The notes beneath the pieces were generated by a model that made no database searches, was not told the DNA's origin, and saw nothing but the letters and a program-made list of their open reading frames with translations. The position numbers were made by a program, and so were the translations under genes. Shown piece after piece: positions 11,451 through 23,000 of a stretch of 64,000 nt of DNA. Positions within the stretch are counted from its first letter, which is position 1. Each line of letters begins with the position of its first letter. The DNA lies in assembly GCF_037325665.1 (NCBI RefSeq), contig NC_090246.1, positions 38,174,959-38,238,958 of the forward strand, written 5' to 3'. The stretch comes from Littorina saxatilis (lineage: Eukaryota; Mollusca; Gastropoda; Littorinimorpha; Littorinidae).

Positions 11451-11928
11451 CCGCCGCTTTGGTAATTATGGGTGTAGCAGAACCCGCGCCGTCGGCAGAG
11501 GGATAGTTACAATCACTACTACTCTTTAAAAGTATGGGTATGTGTGAACCCGCGCCATCGGTAGTGTTTATGTAAATTATCATAATCAATTAATTCTGAT
11601 GTTTTGTCATGTACACACTAAAAATTTGCAGACAGAGAGCAAATTAGGTGTGTGAGAGATACTTAAAATTTCAAAACGATACCTTTAATGGTTCCAGAGT
11701 TACAATGATTTTAGTGTGTCTCTGGGTACAGGTGAACCCAGGAAGCACGGCAAAGTGAGACTCTACTGCAAGTCTTGAAATTCACATAAATCGAACCACG
11801 AGCAAAGACATCCAAACATTACAGGCACTTTAGATCAACTCATTTCACTAGAGGTGACTGCCTAGCACTGTGTTTGACATCCGTGTCTGCTGAAATAAAA
11901 AGAAATTAAAACAGTAGGTGACACGTTA

Positions 11929-12294
11929 GGCCAACAAAAAAAAAATTGTCTGTTTCTGGTCACCCGACCGACCCTAAATTTCGGCGCCGACCCTAAACTT
12001 TTTTTTTCCAAATTCAATTTTTTTTGTGTTTTTTTGGTGGTAAAGGACAGGGTGAGAAAATGAACAACAAAAACGTGTGAAAACGAAAGTCCGCTGACGA
12101 TTTGTAAATGTGTTGAGTGTCTTGTCTCTATGTATAGTGAATCCAGTCTCTTTGCGCGATTTTTAAAGTTAGTTTTATTGGTCTACATTTGGGGTTAAAA
12201 AAAATAAAAAAATAAAAATAAAAAAAATCCCGACCTACCGACCCTATTTTTTTTAGCCATGTTACCAGAAACAGACAATTTTTTTTTTTTGGCC
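11929..12294. mobile_element. PIF/Harbinger-like MITE with TTA target duplication
   Basis: Left end GGCCAACAAAAA, then TTGTCTGTTTCTGGT. The right end is the inverse (ACCAGAAACAGACAA, poly-T, GGCC). TTA occurs on both sides (11926-11928 and 12295-12297). GGCC-type ends plus a 3-bp TWA duplication are hallmarks of PIF/Harbinger elements. Internal CCGACC/CGACCCTA motifs occur next to both ends. No transposase frame; 366 bp. Confidence 0.7.
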
Positions 12295-12331
12295 TTATCA
12301 GAGTGGGAGACACTAGATCTGTCTCTGAACT

Positions 12332-12716
12332 CAGGGGCGGACGAGGGGGGGGTTTCTGGGGTTTCCGGAAACCCCCCCCCCAGCCAAAAAATAAAAATAT
12401 TTTTGTGTGTTTTTTTGGGTTGAGTTTCAATTTTGTGGGTATTAATCAGTGACAAAATCTGCTGCCTGGAACTGGTAATGATCATCCTCAGAATGCACCA
12501 GCTTGCACCATTTTGCATCCTTTTTTTCAAAATTTTCCGGGGGGGCATGCCCCCGGACCCCCCTAGCAAGCTAGGCGCTTCGCGCCGTCGGCTCGGCGCT
12601 TCGCGCCGTCGGCTCGGCGCTTCGCGCCGTCGGCTCGGCGCTTCGCGCCATCACACCCATATCTTCACAATATACTTTCGGAAACCCCCCCCATAAAATG
12701 AACTGATCCGCCCCTG
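12332..12716. mobile_element. MITE with CAGGGGCGGA ends and internal GC minisatellite
   Basis: Ends are CAGGGGCGGA and TCCGCCCCTG, with GAACT repeated directly at 12327-12331 and 12717-12721. Inside, poly-C blocks flank a TTTCCGGAAAC motif, and at 12574-12653 a 21-bp unit (GGCGCTTCGCGCCGTCGGCT plus C) is repeated nearly four times, each holding a GGCGC-TTC-GCGCC hairpin. The ends resemble those of hAT-type non-autonomous elements, although the visible duplication is 5 bp rather than 8. Confidence 0.65.
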
Positions 12717-13239
12717 GAACTTACCGGGATACGGCTGCAAGATCGACACTGACTGCCGCGCTTTCGACAGCTCTTCCTCGCGTGGACATTGGAAACACGC
12801 TGTGCAGATCAAATTGTAGGAAATCTCCCTTTGGTATCTTCTTTATTTACTTTTCTGGAGCTTAGAAACCGAACAACATGAAATCGTCTTCCCCGGCGAA
12901 TCGGCGAGGTGAGAACTGGACCACAATCCTTCGCGCGACCCCTGACCTGATCTTGACACCTGACCTGCCGTCTACATGCCAAACACGACACAAATCAGTC
13001 AACTGCTTGTACCCCTTCAAAACCCCCCACCACCCGTTTTCTTTGGATACACGCTTTAACTACACACATGCCGACACAATGTTGATCATTGCTTCAATAA
13101 TTTGAAGATGGTGCTTGAAAATTAACCACGTGAAATGAGTATTTCGGTGTTTAGCCAAAAATGTTAAAGTTTCTACCACAGACATACACACATACATACG
13201 CACGCACGCACGCACAGACAGACAAAGTTTACCATCGCA

Positions 13240-13456
13240 TAGGCTACACTTACGTGAGCCAAAAAGGAAACTGGATCACTGGATCACACGGGTTCGCGAT
13301 GGTTCAGGGGTAAGATACTAAGATAAACCACGCAAAAAGTAAATTCTTTGAAAATTGCTCGCTCTTTACGGAGGGCACCTAGGATGTTCAAAAGTGGCGA
13401 GTGTGTAAATGAAAGGGTGTTTGTACTGTGTGTAAAAGCTTGACAGTATTACATGA
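13240..13456. mobile_element. Right-end fragment of the TTAA-family TIR element
   Basis: Matches 52585-52755, including GAAAATTGCTCGCTCTTTAC, TACTGTGTGTAAAAGC and TGACAGTAT. It stops before the terminal GCTTACTGTGCC motif. Confidence 0.65.
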
Positions 13457-15699
13457 ACATTCTTTATTTTGAGGTTGAGCCTGCGTTCTTAGATCAATGC
13501 GAACATGGTCGGACGCTGAACCACGATGCTTTCACTTTCGCTCGATAGCTCGTCGCAAAATACATCATAACTCCCTTATTTTTTATTTCTGTGACTTGAA
13601 ACTTGGTATAAAGTCAGATAATGTTGTGAAGATAATATATATAAAAAGTACATGTACATGCTTTAGTTTGGTAGCGTAAGGCCGCGTGCGGCCGCGTGCG
13701 GTCGCGTAGTATTTAGTCAGACCGGCATTTTCGAAAGGGAAATAACCATAGATGTGTCTGTTGCGACCCATCTCGTCATCGGCGCTTTTCCGGAAATGAC
13801 CCGCGCGTTGTTAGAATTCCAACAATGGCCGCCATTGTAGGAATTCCAACTTTGCGCTACGCGATTTTAGAAATGTACCGCGCGCATAGTGAAGATTCTG
13901 CTCTTTCTTAAAATGCGATGTAAAATGATACAAGTCATGATGGCCCATGATGATCCTTGTGTTTTAAAGTGATCAATGCTTAGTCTTGAAAAAGCAGATG
14001 CATTGTATAACGCACCAAACCAACCGAATTACAAAAAGCAAAAAACACTTTTGATAACTTCGGCGGGCTGTAACAACACAGTTCAACGACCCATCCCACT
14101 CGACCAAAACGCACCAATTTTACGTAATTTTTAACGTTTCAGATCTTACATTTTACAACAACAAAAACACAACAAGAGTGTTCCGATATAACTTTTCACT
14201 GGTAACTATCGATTGTAATAATTTTTTACTCGGTCTTAACTGATTATATATTAAACTCACACAGTCTCTCTGGGCTGTAGAGATCGACAGCATTACGTCC
14301 CTTTACTGAGTAGGCTCTTGTCACTGCATGGTAATCTAGGCTCTTGAAACGTAATGTGCAACTTGAGAGTCAGTCTGTGCGCTATATTGATGTGATTCAG
14401 TGATTGTTGCAAAATGTTGATTCAAATTAAAGATGATTTCAGCCTGTTGTAACAAACTAACACTCTACTCTGAGAAGAAAAAAAATCATTGTGTTCAAAA
14501 TAGATCGAGACAGCAGCGGCAACTAGCTAGCTGCATGCGCTGAGTGTCACTAGTGAGAGAATTGTTACACAGTGTACCCCCACACCCCCAATTCAAGACT
14601 TCCCCTGTATAAGACCTTGATTTTTTATAAACCTTATTCATGACCTGTGAATTGGGTATACTTTTTTGTGCCAGTCGAAGGGTTGCCATTTCTAGAACGA
14701 GGCAGCTCGTTTCCGGAAATGCGGCGCTTTGTTGGAAATCAAATGAGGTTTCGGGAAATCCCGATTATTCCAACTCTGCCCCGGATTCTTACTTTGCGCC
14801 CAACATGTATAAAATAACCCACCGTCACAGTAGAATTTTCTGGTTCGTCAACACGCAAAAAGAGCGTACCGTGGAAAAACAACAACAGTTTTGACGCACT
14901 TCAGGCGTGACCTTCTTGTCTGCTGTGATATTCGACATTTCGATACACAAAACTTTTAACAGAGACAGAGGTAATATATATTGCGGAGCAGATCTGTGCA
15001 TGTTGTAACAGTGTTTTGCATGATGTAACATTTTGATCTTGAAAAGATGACAGTTGTGCACAGGTTCTGTTTCAGTGTTTGCAGTGTTGATTGCTAGTAC
15101 TAGTTTGATTATACTTTTAGAATTATTTACACGTTAGGTGTGTTGGATTTTTAGAAAATTGTGTTTAGCTACACATTTAACTAAGGATCGTGTCTGTCGA
15201 GAGTCAAAAGCTTGGGAATAGGAGAGAATGCATTTGATGATTTGTCGATTTGATTTGTCTTTGGTCTATAGTTTGCCCTTTCTGATGTAATCCATGAACC
15301 CCCCCCCCCCCCCCAAAAAAAAAACAAAAAAAAAAACAACAAGTCTCGTGAAGCGATAAAAAACATTTAGTCAATGACAATTAAGCTGTCGGCATCAAAT
15401 TTAAAGATTAAGTTATTAACACCAAAGAACAGTCAAGAGACTATATTAGGATAGTCTCGACTAGCCACAACCAAAGACCAAGACGGGTCGCTTATGTCTC
15501 CGCCCGTAGCAGCGAATGCAGTAGTTGCTTAACCTATTTTCTGTAATTCTGAGCACATTTTTAATTTTAGAGTAAACGTGACCATATATTTAATTTATGT
15601 ATACATGTTTTTGAATTCAGGAGAAATTGAGGAATACAAATTTCGCAGTGTCTACACTTACGCCGCCCGTAACTTTTCCCTTCTTTGCTTTGATTACGC
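13457..15699. other. Intergenic; no gene seen
   Basis: Two GCGTGCGGCC/GTCGCGTAG repeats near 13680-13710 and a poly-C/poly-A tract at 15299-15340 are the only low-complexity landmarks. I see no supported exon or complete mobile element. Confidence 0.5.
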
Positions 15700-15772
15700 C
15701 ACAAAGCATTTTCCCGCCAGGGCCGCGCTCTATACTTCCAGTTTGATCCGGTTTGGGCGGCCATTTTAAAGC
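15700..15772 (+). promoter_or_regulatory. Possible promoter with YY1-like site
   Basis: GC-richer than its surroundings, with GGTTTGGGCGGCCATTTTAA just before an ATG at 15773. GCGGCCATTTT resembles a YY1 site, common at the +1 region of housekeeping promoters. It could serve the fragment at 15773 or a non-coding first exon of the GHITM gene 1.3 kb downstream. Inference from motif and position only. Confidence 0.25.
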
Positions 15773-16147
15773 ATGGGTCGAGTGAGGACAGACGTGTTCA
15801 ACAGTTCGTTAGTAGTGGTTGTGCGTTTCTACCCGTATGCAGGCCGATTTACTTTAGTCATGGATAGCGGACTTCACAGCGAAGCAGTTTTGACAGTAGG
15901 AAGTACGTTCGAGTACTTCAACAGGTTGCAAAAAGTTATCTCGGACTTTGAAACGAACGCGTTTGTCCAGCTCTACGTTCGGTCGTCGCGAACCCTGCAG
16001 GTGCAGCGCAAACGAGCCCCCAGAAAGACTTTCAACGAAGCATTGCAGTTTGGCGAGTTGGACTATGCCTGCATCAATGGAGGACGAAACCATCTGATGC
16101 AAACAAACAACCACTACATTTTCCCTCCAATTAACCTGTACGCATAG
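15773..16147 (+). pseudogene. SWIM/MULE-type N-terminal fragment
   Basis: A 124-codon frame from ATG to stop. Residues about 43-104 read as a compact domain: G-S-T-F-E-Y-F-N-R-L, then N-A-F-V-Q-L-Y-V-R-S-S-R-T-L, then Q-R-K-R-A-P-R-K-T-F-N, and finally D-Y-A-C-I-N-G-G. This arrangement resembles the N-terminal domain of metazoan ZSWIM3-like proteins, which carry a MULE transposase-like core and a SWIM zinc finger. Neither of those follows; the next supported coding sequence downstream is GHITM. After the C-I-N-G-G motif the sequence loses family character. It is either an orphan first exon or, more likely, a truncated gene remnant. Family match is from memory and moderate. Confidence 0.45.
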
Positions 16148-16353
16148 GACACATACGTGGAAAATATAACCCAACATTCAGTACAGTACATCCTAGTACA
16201 CACCATGGAGGAAATTCCACCACAAATCATACACAAATGATTCAATCCTTGTTTGGAGAAATAAAATAACGGGATGGGTTGAACAAACAACTACTTCACT
16301 CCCCACATTCTGCCCATTAGTACAGATAATTCCAAAAATACGGAATAAACCCG

Positions 16354-16722
16354 TTAAAGGCATATGTACGCGCTCCCGTGTTTACAAAGTGTAGTTTGCC
16401 CATAATCGATGTCAAACGCACCATAAGACCATATAATGACGATATGTCACCATGCGCGGACCATAATACATGCATTACAGCTTGTTCTAGCCTCTGAAAA
16501 AGTGAGGATGTCAACAAAGCCGCAGTGTTAGCTCCCTTGCATCAACGTTACATGTGTTGCCAAATCTATAAATAGGACGATCCAGATCAAAATGAAAATT
16601 AACATATCTCAACATTGAAGGGGTCCTAGACCACAATATTTTGCAGGGAACTTAATTTAGCATGTCTCCAGCTGTTGGTAAAGCAATTAGCGTGTATAGT
16701 CATCGAGTACATATGCCTTTAA
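16354..16722. mobile_element. Second TTAA-flanked MITE (AGGCATATGTAC ends)
   Basis: A 16-bp perfect terminal inverted repeat, TTAAAGGCATATGTAC at the left and its exact complement at 16707-16722. TTAA at both ends suits a TTAA-specific transposase such as piggyBac or Kolobok types. No coding capacity; it lies just upstream of GHITM. Confidence 0.65.
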
Positions 16723-17071
16723 AGGAACAGTGAAATCTATAATCACTGAGCCTCATATAAGCCTCAATCACTGAGAGGATATCTGGAATATCAACCACCA
16801 GTACATACAAGTATGTCCTAACAAGGGACATGAATAATAGTGAGCGTGTTACGACAGTAAAATGGCGTCATGTCGTAACTAGAGAATGTCCGTAACAATA
16901 AATGAATAACAACACAATAACATTTAATTGTACAACATAAAAAGAAACACAATCAAAATAAAACAACTCAACATCTACTGTAGAGCATCACAACATCAAG
17001 GTACGGGATAACCTTTAAGACATGAACTCATGTGTAGACTATCACAGTTGTGTGCTTTTTTTCAGATCAAA

Positions 17072-20000
17072 ATGATGTTGGCACAGGCTGCACGGTGCAG
17101 CACCCTCCCCCTGACAGCCTTTGTCACAACGTTGGGAAGAACCAGCGTCCCAGCTCTTCTCCCCAAGCAGCCTTGTCTGGCCACGCGCCTGCAGACCTAT
17201 GCCTCAGAGTCACGCCACGCACTCAGAAGGGCCACAAAGACCAGAACATGGAAAGACACCATCATGGCCCCTGCTGGAGATACTGGTATGAATAATAGTA
17301 CCTAAAAAAGTATTTCTTTTTTTGTTTGTTATGCTCTTTTGTTGGGGGGGGGGGGGGGGGGGGGTGAATGTTATGATAGTTAGAGAATATTCATTCTGCA
17401 TTTTATTGGTACTGTGAACACATATGCTTTAATGATGTTGCAGTTTTTACAACTTGCTTGCAGTACACATGTATACAGAATATGGTTATTTTTGACAATC
17501 AGATACCTTGATTAGTTTTCTTACAGGACCAGTAATTGATTCTGAGATTGGTTTAAAGTTTTTTTACTGTTGCTTGCATCATTGTGACTGTGAGTCGTAG
17601 AAGTGTGAATATATATATATATATAAATTATGTTCATCTTAGCTGTGACATATTTTTTCGTTGAATTGTTGGCTCTGTAAGTAACCTGCACTACCTTAGT
17701 TATGAAGATCCTTTTATTTTCAATACTCTGAGTGAACCATTCTGTGCTATCGTGTTATGCTATGGAAGATGTTTTGAAGGCATAGCAAAACCATATCGGT
17801 TCCTGTTTGACAGAGATTAGCATGGTCATCTTGAAAGGTGTCTGCAGTGTGGCTTGCATTTGTCCTGTTTAGCTTTCAACCTTGGCAAAGGACTGGTGGC
17901 AGGTGCGTCCTTGGTGGGCATAGGTGCTCTGTGTTTCTATGGCCTGGGTCTCTCCAATGAAGTCGGTGCCATCGATAGATCAGTGTAAGGCCTTATCAAT
18001 TTCATAAGACACAGTCATACAGACAGACATAGCAAACTTTATTATCTCAAATGAGAAATTCATTGTGGCACATTGACCAGCATATATATTTCACATTTAA
18101 ACAAAAGAAATGAAAGAAAGAAGATGAGGTACCATACATAATGGATAGACATATGTATGTTTTATGATTACACAATTTACTGCCCAGTTTCTCAGTGAGC
18201 ATTCTTGTTTTACATGCACTGTGTTAATTTTGATTGAAGTGCATTTTCTGCTTGCTTGTGGAAGAAGGTGTGAGCGTCAGGTCAAGCAAATGAATGAATA
18301 AGAAGGGGGGGAGGGGGGGGCGGCGGGGGGTGCAGTGTCACACGTGAGAGTGCTAAAAGGAGTGTATGCGTTTCTTGGGTCAGACAGAGAGCCTGCTTGC
18401 TTGTGTCAGCTTTAGATTCAAAGAATGGATTTCGAGTGAAATGAGAGAAAGAGGGTTGTCTGAGAAGATGCTAAAATTAGTGGAGTATGTATGAAGTCTT
18501 GGGTCAAAGAGTAAGTCGTACAGTACGACTGTTATAATTTATTTAATTATAACTATCATGTCTTTTATTGCCTTGGTTTTAATTTGTCTGTATTCAGAAT
18601 GTGGTCCCCTGAAGTGCGGCAGCGTATCCGTGACACATACATGTACTTTGGCGGGGGCCTGGGCATCACCGCTGCGTCTGCACTGGCAATCAGTCGTAAC
18701 CCTAGACTTCTCAGCATGATGATGAGGAACTCTTGGCTGGTAATTTGTCTTGTTTAAACAACATTTTATTCACAATACATGACATGTTGCAATTAACAAT
18801 ATACAGCCAGGACACAAACTCAAACTCCACACTTCGTCAGTTTTGTTTGTGTGGTTTTTTTTTTTTTTTTAATATATAAAAAAAGAGTTTTTATGCCATA
18901 GTTTGGTCAAATCCTGATCTCACTTGTAGCTCAAGGGAGAAAAGCAAGAAGAAAGAAACATAAAGCTTTTGGGTACTCCCAGCCTGTACTGGTCACAGAA
19001 AGACATACTGTTGCTAAAGGGAGGCAACCATGCAATAAACTTTCAAACCATCAACCCTCAGTAAAGAAACGGCCTACTCGAGATACAGCCCCATGGAAGT
19101 GATGTCAGGGACTGGGTGGCCGAGTGGTAACGCACTTGCGCTCGGAAGCGAGAGGTTGCGAGTTCGACCCTGGGTCAGGGCGTTAGCAATTTTCTCCCAC
19201 CTTTCCTAACCTAGGTGGTGGGTTCAAGTGCTAGTCTTTCGGATGAGACGAAAAACCGAGGTCCCTTCGTGTACACTACATTGGGGTGGGCATGTTAAAG
19301 ATCCCACGATTGACAAAAGGGTCTTTCCTGGCAAAATTGTATAGGCATAGATAAAAATGTCCACCAAAATACCCGTGTGACTTGGAATAATAGGCCGTGA
19401 AAAGTAGGATATGCGCCGAAATGGCTGCAATCTGCTGGCCGATGTGAATGCGTGATGTATTGTGTAAAAAAATTCCATCTCACACGGCATAAATAAATCC
19501 CTGCGCCTTGAATATGTGCGCGATATAAATTGCATAAAATTTAAAAAAATAAAAATAAAAAAAAAATCCCTGCGCTTAGAACTGTACCCACGGAATACGC
19601 GCGATAGAAGCCTCATATTGATTGATATTGATTGATTGATATGCTGAGAGAAGAGCGACATTTTTTTAAGATTAATTTAGTGAGGGGACAAAGCTCGCAC
19701 TGGGCTAACTGGATATTGCCAAAGGTTATAACTGCACATGCAACGTATGTGTCTTATGTCCTTCTGTCTTTTGGAATGTCCTAATAGATCTTATAACAAT
19801 GTGTATTTTTATAATCATTGACAGTCAGGTTTATAGACATGTCGAATAAAAAATTCCATTTCCATGGGCCAGTGCACTGTTTTTTTTTAATTTGAATGTT
19901 TTATTTTGTTTGAATGTTATTTTATGAAAGTAATGAATAAATAATGATAAATGATAGTCACTTTTTGTATTTTGGGTTGCTGCTGTTTGTTTTACATACA

Positions 20001-23000
20001 TCACAAAAACAGTCAAAAACAGACAAAACTGGAGTACAGGGGGAAAATAATATTTCAGCAGATATGATTGTCACACTTCTAATTATTGTTATATTTTATC
20101 TTTCTGGGTATGCTCTAGGGGATTACGAAGCAGATTTTGATTATTATATTTATATTTGGAGTTAGGGACATTTCTTTGTTACAACCATCAAACTTTAGGG
20201 TAACCCCTGCAAAATTTTTGTTTGAAATAACCTGGTTATGACTGCAATACAATGGCAACAAAATCCTTTCGTAATCCCCCAGAATGTGATATTCTGCACA
20301 AACTGCACAAAAAATTATTGCTCTAGCTAAATTACAGCCAGAGAAATCGCAACACCACAGATGCAACTGCCGCAAAAATGGCCGACATGAGAAAAACGAC
20401 GTTGAAGATAAACTATTCAAATATTGTCTTTATTGACACATAAATATGACACTTTAGACAAAAACACAGACACACATGCATTTTAGGTATGTTATGAGAC
20501 CATTATCTGCAAAAAAATTTAAAACAGGGTTTTGATCAATTTGTCCATTTTGCACTGGCCCACCTCCCCTTAATTGTTGTTATTGTTATTCTTATTGTAC
20601 CTAATTCTTCTCTGCAGGCTATTGGAGCAACGTTTGCAGCCATGATTGGATCTGGCATGGTGGCGCGATCACTACCGTACAAGGAGGGCTTTGGCACGAA
20701 ACAGATGGCGTGGATGGTGCATGCCGGAATCATGGGTGCAGTGGTGGCACCAATGTGTCTGCTGGGAGGACCCCTCCTCACCAGGGCTGCATGGTACACT
20801 GCCGGTGTTGTTGGAGGTAAGTTTTGTGTGGAAGTTGTGACTGATAAATTGTCTTTGAGAGAGGGGCGTCTGCTAATTTGCACGGGTGCTAATTTTCTGG
20901 TTTATTCCTGATTCACGGTTTGGTAACAATGTTAAAACATTCATTTATGATTTGACGCTCAATCAGAGAATTGTGTAGTACGGTTTTCAGCTATGCAAGT
21001 TATTTTCTGGTTTGGGGCTCCCAGGATGTTGTCAGGTTTAGGGCTCCGAGGATGTTCAGTTTGGTCGTAACGTGCTTAATCACCCATATATTTGTCCCAC
21101 CATTCCTGGTTCCAGTGAAAGGTTGTCAAAAACGTTTGCTATGAGTGTATACAGTCGAAGCTATCTATAACGACCATCCAAGGGAACAATCAAACGGGTT
21201 GTTATAGACAGAGTTGCCGTTATTAACAGGTTGTTGGCGGGCAGTTGCAAGGGCTGGTTTGACTGTACCCCTGTTTGAGTTTGTTGCACTGTGTCAAATC
21301 CAATCCTCTTGTTCAACATTTTATGTTCAAACTTTTGTGCACACCAGAAAATTGTTGCCTATGTTATTGAAGGCGGAGCTTGATATTCTCTTTCTTGTAT
21401 ACAAGTAACGGTTATTAGTTTTCACAGATTACTCAATCTGACTGAGGTTTGTGGCACAATAGATGTGGAGCAGAAATTAATGTCTTAATTTCCTCACAGA
21501 GAGCCTAATTGGTGTAATTTGTAATAGAAGGAAAACCGAACTCAATTTGTGCGTTCTCTGTGAGATGTTTGTGATAGCAGTCTTTGATTTGAAGAGACTT
21601 GACAGAAGTTGTTGTACTTGGTTGTTAACAAGTAATTGTTTGTGTGTGCAGGTCTGTCAACAGTTGCAATGTGTGCACCCAGTGATAAGTTTCTCTACAT
21701 GGGGGGACCTCTGGCCATTGGTCTGGGCATTGTTTTCGCTTCCTCTATCGGTGAGTTGGGTTTAATTTGTTAATTTTGTTGGAGTCAAAACCAGTATTTG
21801 AGGATGAAAGTCGCTTGTTCTCTTGAATGCTTGTTATTCTCTCAATTTCCAGGAGACCGATTCAGCATAACTCTCTCTTGTTCTATTACCCAAGCCTTGT
21901 GCATTTAGATTGCTTACTTCCCTTTGTTTATCAATATCAGGTCAAAGAGAGTAGCTACATGATGAGCAGCAGTTCTGTAATTAGTGTAAATCAGCAATTG
22001 ATTCAGAGCAGTTTTTAGGGATGTGTGTCACTGAGTGTGTGTGTGTCTGTGTAAGGTTGACAGATAATGTGTAGAAGTATGGTTGCTTGCTTGTGTATAA
22101 CTTTGTGGAATTATGTGTGTAACTTCTTGGACCTGTGTGTGTGAGTATGATGTGTGTGTGTGTGTGTGTGTGAGAGAGAAAGAGAGAGAGAGTTCTTACA
22201 CAGGTGGGCTTATGTGCAATACTTTCTTTCATCTTTATTAGCCCGTTTTGCAGCATTTTTCAAGCATTAAAGGTCAAAATAGAATTAAATCTTGTATGTA
22301 TAACTATGCAACACCTAACGGCAGTCTCAGGGCGCTTTACAAAATACATTGGACTTTGAAATTCAACAATCAACAGAACCTCCAGAGAATCCTGAGAATC
22401 CAACTTTTCACACATGCAAAATATTTCATGCAAATACCATCACTGATCACACGTTCCCCTTATCCTTGCAGGCACCATGTTCCTACCCCCAAGCACAGCG
22501 CTGGGTGCTGGCCTGTACTCTATCTCCATCTACGGCGGCCTGGTGCTGTTCGGCCTCTTCCTGCTCTACGACACGCAGCGAATCATCAAGGTGGCTGAGA
22601 ACTACCCCTCCTACGCTGCTCAGCCTTACGACCCTGTGAACATGTGAGTTACACATTGGTTCAGTTGTTCAATAGTTTATGCCATCAATATGGCTGAGAA
22701 CTACCCCTCCTATAGCCTTACAACATCACCAACATGTGAGTAACAGATTGGTTCAGTTGTTCAAATTTATTTCATCAATATGGCTGAGAACTACCCCTCC
22801 TATAGCCTTACAACATCACCAACATGTGAGTAACAGATTGGTTCAGTTGTTCAATAGTTTATGTCATCAAGATGGCTGAGAACTACCCCTCCAAAAGCCT
22901 TACGACATCACCAACATGTGAGTTACACATTGGTTCAGTTGTTCAATAGTTTATGTCATCAAGATGGCTGAGAACTACCCCTCCTATAGCCTTACGACAT

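Noticed and set aside
19113-19185. tRNA-Ser/Leu gene
   Set aside because: It is the head of a full-length SINE also found in reverse orientation at 37578-38195.
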